DNA of 64,000 nucleotides from Candidatus Saccharimonadota bacterium (lineage in GTDB: Bacteria > Patescibacteriota > Saccharimonadia > Saccharimonadales > Saccharimonadaceae): the NCBI GenBank assembly GCA_028289065.1, contig JAQGHA010000006.1, forward strand, positions 1-64,000, in the 5' to 3' direction. Below are positions 60,975 to 64,000 of the stretch, piece after piece. Below the pieces are notes generated by a model. That model was not told where the DNA came from, searched no databases, and was given only the letters and a program-made list of their open reading frames with translations. The position numbers and the translations under genes are program-made. Every line of letters starts with the position of its first letter. Position 1 is the stretch's first letter.

Positions 60975-61451
60975 CTACCTACTCTTCCACTCCTTTAGCA
61001 TCCTTAAGTACGCCTCATCATTCTTGGCAATTTCGTACCGCTCATAAAAAATCCGCGCCGACTCGGCCTTAACCGGATCTTCCTCACTTCGAGGTAACTC
61101 TTTACGCCCATGCGCGCCACTCTGTCCTTTTTTATCATCCGGTACTGGACCGTCGTACTTCTTACCGCCTTTATGGTTTGCGTATCGCCGTGATCGGGTA
61201 TACCCCATTTGCAAAAACTTCCGGGCCATATCCATCCCAACGAAATCATTTTGCTTTTTATATTCATAAAACATTTCAAGAATAGTATCAGCTGATTCTT
61301 TTGCTTTTTTGGGTGTGGCAAATTTCCAATGTGGCAGTATTTCACTTTTATAAGGCTCGGCCAACAGCACGCCTTGTTCACCCCGCCCCACTTTGTACTT
61401 TTCGGGAAATTTTCTAAAATCTATGTTTGAATAATTATCTACGTAAGCCAT
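60975..61451 (-). CDS. DUF4385 family protein
   Basis: 158 residues matching the DUF4385 pattern: NIDFRKFPEKYKVGRGEQGV (about 9-28), LLAEPYKSEILPHWKF, then FVGMDMARKFLQMGYTRSRR and YANHKGGKKY (about 70-100). Small soluble protein of unknown function. No leaderless box is obvious; the gene follows the NAD(P)-binding gene by 9 nt and is probably the last gene of that operon. Confidence 0.85.
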   Translation of the reverse strand: MAYVDNYSNIDFRKFPEKYKVGRGEQGVLLAEPYKSEILPHWKFATPKKAKESADTILEMFYEYKKQNDFVGMDMARKFLQMGYTRSRRYANHKGGKKYDGPVPDDKKGQSGAHGRKELPRSEEDPVKAESARIFYERYEIAKNDEAYLRMLKEWKSR

Positions 61452-61460
61452 TTGAATAAA

Positions 61461-62084
61461 TTATACTTTTGATAAAATTGGTGATTGCTGAATGAAGCTG
61501 TTTTGCTCAATCGCTTCCAACATCGCCTGCGCCACCTCTTCCCTACCCACGTAAGGCTTCGTCGGCCCATGCAACGTTAAGCTAAAGGGTTTCATTGCCA
61601 CATTCTGCAACTTCAAAACCCTAATAGTTGTCCAATCCAAGTCAGAAGCCTTCAAAACTTCTTGATGGTCGCGACCGTCCTTCACTCGGTTGGGGTCAAC
61701 AAAGCCAACACCCATATTCAAAAAACGGTCAATCAAAGTAATCTTATCGCCAGCAAATCGTACACCTGTTCCGGTCACATCAACATAGCGTTTAATACCG
61801 AGCTCATCCATAGCTGAACTAATAACTTCCGTCGCTCGGGTTTGTACATCAGGCGCAGAGCCCTCAACATGCCCAATGGCGCTCACCACGACTTCCGCTG
61901 ACTGCAAAAGCACCCGCAAATCATCCGCCTTCGTTGCATCACACTCAAATATTTCTAAACTAGGGTGTGGCGCTAAACTATTAACGCCTCGTACCCCACC
62001 ACGAACATTGTGTCCATCTTTTAAAGCTGCTTCAACAAACGCTTTACCTAATCGTCCGTTAGCTGCTATAACCGCTATACGCAT
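61461..62084 (-). CDS. NAD(P)-binding protein, NmrA/SDR-like
   Basis: 207 residues. IAVIAANGRLGKAFVEAALK (3-22) is the dinucleotide-binding Gly motif, SAEVVVSAIGHVEG (about 62-75) the second strand, and YVDVTGTGVRF the region near the active site. Atypical SDR of the NAD(P)H-binding (PF13460) group, often redox sensors or reductases. The ATG overlaps the pgl stop (TAATG). Confidence 0.85.
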   Translation of the reverse strand: MRIAVIAANGRLGKAFVEAALKDGHNVRGGVRGVNSLAPHPSLEIFECDATKADDLRVLLQSAEVVVSAIGHVEGSAPDVQTRATEVISSAMDELGIKRYVDVTGTGVRFAGDKITLIDRFLNMGVGFVDPNRVKDGRDHQEVLKASDLDWTTIRVLKLQNVAMKPFSLTLHGPTKPYVGREEVAQAMLEAIEQNSFIQQSPILSKV

Positions 62085-62800
62085 TAGTCGTCATTCCAGG
62101 CTGCTTCATCATAAAGCCATCGTACTTCACCACCGTTCGTCTCAACAACGTCCGAAGCTACCGAAATCGGTAATAATCGCTTCAAACGCGCTTCTTTCAA
62201 GGCATCTTGCTTGCTGGCACCGACCGCAAATATTACTAACTCATCTACATATTCCAATGCTTTCAAAGATAGTGTTATGCGTTCATTTGGCAATTTTGGA
62301 GAGTCATACACAGGTATCACCCATTCATCGGTCGGTTCAGCAAAAGCTACATTACCCGGGAACAACGAAAGCGTATGCCCGTCCTCACCCACGCCAAGCC
62401 ACACCAAATCAAACTCCCCATAATTACCAGCGGCAATTTTACGGGCGAAGTCTTTAGCTGCAGCCACAATATCCAATGTCGTATCTGGTATAATCCATTT
62501 CACCTTTGAAAGTTCAGCACTAGCGTCAAACAGCCCTTTAATAGTCCCTGTATTCGAATCTTTGTCATTCATCGGCACCATCCGCTCGTCGCCCATTAAA
62601 ACAGTTACCTTGCTCCAATCAACCGCGGACGCATAGTCACGAACGATTACTTGATAAGCCTGCATCGGCGAAGTGCCGCCGGCTAAAACCCAGCTGACGT
62701 CTTCTTTTGTATTAATAGCAATTTGCAATATCTCGACAGCATTTTCAGCCGCTGCTTTAGCAACATCTTCCGCAGTTTTGTAATTACGAATCTCTGTCAT
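62084..62800 (-). CDS. pgl: 6-phosphogluconolactonase
   Basis: 238 residues with the family's three motifs: WVLAGGTSPMQAYQ (about 37-50), VLMGDERMVPMNDKDSNTG (about 67-85) and LVWLGVGEDGHTLSLFPGN (about 131-149). Hydrolyses 6-phosphogluconolactone in the oxidative pentose phosphate route. It lies 9 nt after the MMPL transporter gene and overlaps the NAD(P)-binding gene. Confidence 0.92.
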   Translation of the reverse strand: MTEIRNYKTAEDVAKAAAENAVEILQIAINTKEDVSWVLAGGTSPMQAYQVIVRDYASAVDWSKVTVLMGDERMVPMNDKDSNTGTIKGLFDASAELSKVKWIIPDTTLDIVAAAKDFARKIAAGNYGEFDLVWLGVGEDGHTLSLFPGNVAFAEPTDEWVIPVYDSPKLPNERITLSLKALEYVDELVIFAVGASKQDALKEARLKRLLPISVASDVVETNGGEVRWLYDEAAWNDD

Positions 62801-62809
62801 AGTCAGCGC

Positions 62810-64000
62810 CTACTTATCGTCTTCTTCGCCTTCAATAGAAACGTGAGGCAGTCGCTTATCCAACCACTTTGGAATCCACCAGGCACTCTTACCAAGCAAT
62901 GTCATTACTGCCGGAACAATCGTCATACGCACAATGAATGCATCGACTAAAATACCAACTGCCAAGGCAAAGCCAATCGCCTGAATGGTCGCATCATGGT
63001 TAAAGATAAACCCAGCGAACACACTGATCATAATAATCGCAGCGGCCGTGACAACCTTTGCGCCTAAACGGAAACCACGAGCAACTGAACGTTTGGCATC
63101 TTTAGTCTTGGTATATTCTTCGTGCATACCTGAAACCAGGAAGAATTCGTAATCCATCGCCAGACCAAACAATACACCCGTCGCAATAATTGGAATGAAA
63201 CTGACAATCGGGCCAGGTGCTTCAGCGATACCAAACCAACCCCATTGGAATACAGCCACTAAGGCGCCGAACATCGCTAGTACTGAAAGCAAGAAACCAA
63301 GGGTTGCTTTAAGTGGAACTAAGATAGAACGGAAAGCGATAATCAATAGGATGATTGAAAGGCCAACTACAACAATCAAATAAACAGGCAGCGCATTTGA
63401 AAGCTTCTCGTTAATATCTTTCTGCAAAGCAGTAGAACCAGTTACTTCAAACGTTACGTTTTTATTGCCACTGACATTTTCAGCAGTTGCCGTATCGCGT
63501 AGTCGTTCAATTAAATCGTTTGTCTTCGCATCGATTGGCGCTGTTTTAGGAATTACCTGGATAATTCCAGCAGTCCCATCTTTTGTTGCCGTCGCTGCTA
63601 AAGCTTGCTGTACATCATTCAACTTACCAACTTCCGTAGCGACCTTCATAAGTTGCACTTGAGGCGCATACTGTTCGGTCAAAGCGTTTAACTGGGCAAA
63701 CGCAGCTTGTTGCGCTGCGGGTGTTGTTGGCACCGGCTGGCCAGCACTTTGTTGCATAATGAATTGTCGGGCCGCAACTTTGTCTGCTTCGGTAACTTTT
63801 GGTAAACCTTGAACCAAGACGGTTAACGGTGCATTAAAGCCAACACCAAAACCTTCAGTGAGTAAGTCGTAGGCTTTACGTTCTGTCGATTCAGTTGCTG
63901 CATATTGATCAGTTGGTAAACCGAGCTTCAAATCTTGGGCAGGCAATGCAATTGGAATAACAATCAAAAGCCCGACCAGCAGGAAGATAATTGGTCGCTT
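62810..64000 (-). CDS. MMPL/RND-type transporter, C-terminal part (partial)
   Basis: The frame is still open at the right edge, so the N-terminus is outside. What is visible: a helix (IIFLLVGLLIVIPIALPAQD), an extracytoplasmic domain of about 170 residues, then five to six helices including SIILLIIAFRSILVPLKATL, IATGVLFGLAMDYEFFLVSG (the MMPL Gly-x-x-x-Asp-Tyr/Phe motif, proton path) and AVGILVDAFIVRMTIVPAVM. Exports lipids or small molecules using the proton gradient. It heads the pgl/NAD(P)-binding operon in the visible part. Confidence 0.9.
   Translation of the reverse strand, partial: KRPIIFLLVGLLIVIPIALPAQDLKLGLPTDQYAATESTERKAYDLLTEGFGVGFNAPLTVLVQGLPKVTEADKVAARQFIMQQSAGQPVPTTPAAQQAAFAQLNALTEQYAPQVQLMKVATEVGKLNDVQQALAATATKDGTAGIIQVIPKTAPIDAKTNDLIERLRDTATAENVSGNKNVTFEVTGSTALQKDINEKLSNALPVYLIVVVGLSIILLIIAFRSILVPLKATLGFLLSVLAMFGALVAVFQWGWFGIAEAPGPIVSFIPIIATGVLFGLAMDYEFFLVSGMHEEYTKTKDAKRSVARGFRLGAKVVTAAAIIMISVFAGFIFNHDATIQAIGFALAVGILVDAFIVRMTIVPAVMTLLGKSAWWIPKWLDKRLPHVSIEGEEDDK

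Overview
The window is a gene-dense bacterial chromosome segment. The small genes, short intergenic gaps and gene content point to a Patescibacteria/CPR organism, most likely Candidatus Saccharibacteria (TM7); this is inferred from gene content and style, not from a marker tree. Supporting points are a Gram-positive-type wall toolkit (murB, murA, murJ, murT/gatD), an LPxTG-type surface protein, pilins plus a minimal ComEC, HrcA/CIRCE heat-shock control, and no visible amino-acid or nucleotide biosynthesis. TGA is used as a stop, so the code is standard (not the UGA-Gly code of SR1/Gracilibacteria). A striking feature is that many genes have a -10 box (TATAAT, TATACT, TACAAT) ending 6-7 nt before the start codon, so leaderless mRNAs appear common.

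Layout. 1-1.4 kb: end of a flavin reductase, then an unknown gene between two copies of a terminator repeat beside tRNA-Arg(TCG). 1.4-8 kb: murB, two type IV pilin-like genes, glyA, a murA fused to an N-terminal Xre-type HTH, and a PKD surface protein. 8-11.6 kb: a putative transmembrane flavin electron-transfer module (NqrB-like/FNR fusion, ApbE, FMN-binding protein, YggT-like protein) with a candidate structured ncRNA. 11.6-19.1 kb: accessory genes including a metallophosphoesterase, a Ca-binding-repeat lipoprotein, three Nudix hydrolases, an EEP-family hydrolase, and two SD-led genes that look foreign.

19.19-27.29 kb: an integrative element of about 8.05 kb inserted into the 3' end of tRNA-Arg(TCT). 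It is bounded by 49-bp direct repeats and carries a tyrosine integrase, an excisionase, a replication-type winged-helix protein, paired TGCCGTCA repeats near both ends, a large imperfect inverted repeat, and cargo. The cargo includes two proteins with C-terminal HEPN-like RX4H motifs and one AlbA_2/Schlafen-like protein; a defence role is inferred.

27.3-36.5 kb: cupin, LPxTG-type protein, tRNA-Gly/His/Lys, a membrane-anchored double-AAA+ Clp-like ATPase with a membrane partner, murT-gatD, comEC, and a DUF192 protein. 36.6-41.2 kb: three ATP-grasp ligases (one resembling the ATP-grasp part of cyanophycin synthetase) with a divergently transcribed S51/cyanophycinase-like peptidase, a candidate peptide-making and peptide-cleaving system. 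41.2-50.5 kb: dnaJ, dnaK and hrcA-(small membrane gene)-grpE, with CIRCE operators at all three promoters, interspersed with a six-hairpin glycosidase-like protein and a MacB-type ABC exporter. 50.5-57.9 kb: housekeeping genes gmk-like, lepA, murJ, ftsH, tilS and a Bcp peroxiredoxin. 57.9-64 kb: an OpgC/acyltransferase-like membrane protein, a GT39-like glycosyltransferase, tRNA-Pro, a DUF4385 protein, and an MMPL transporter (cut by the window end)-pgl-NAD(P)-binding protein operon.
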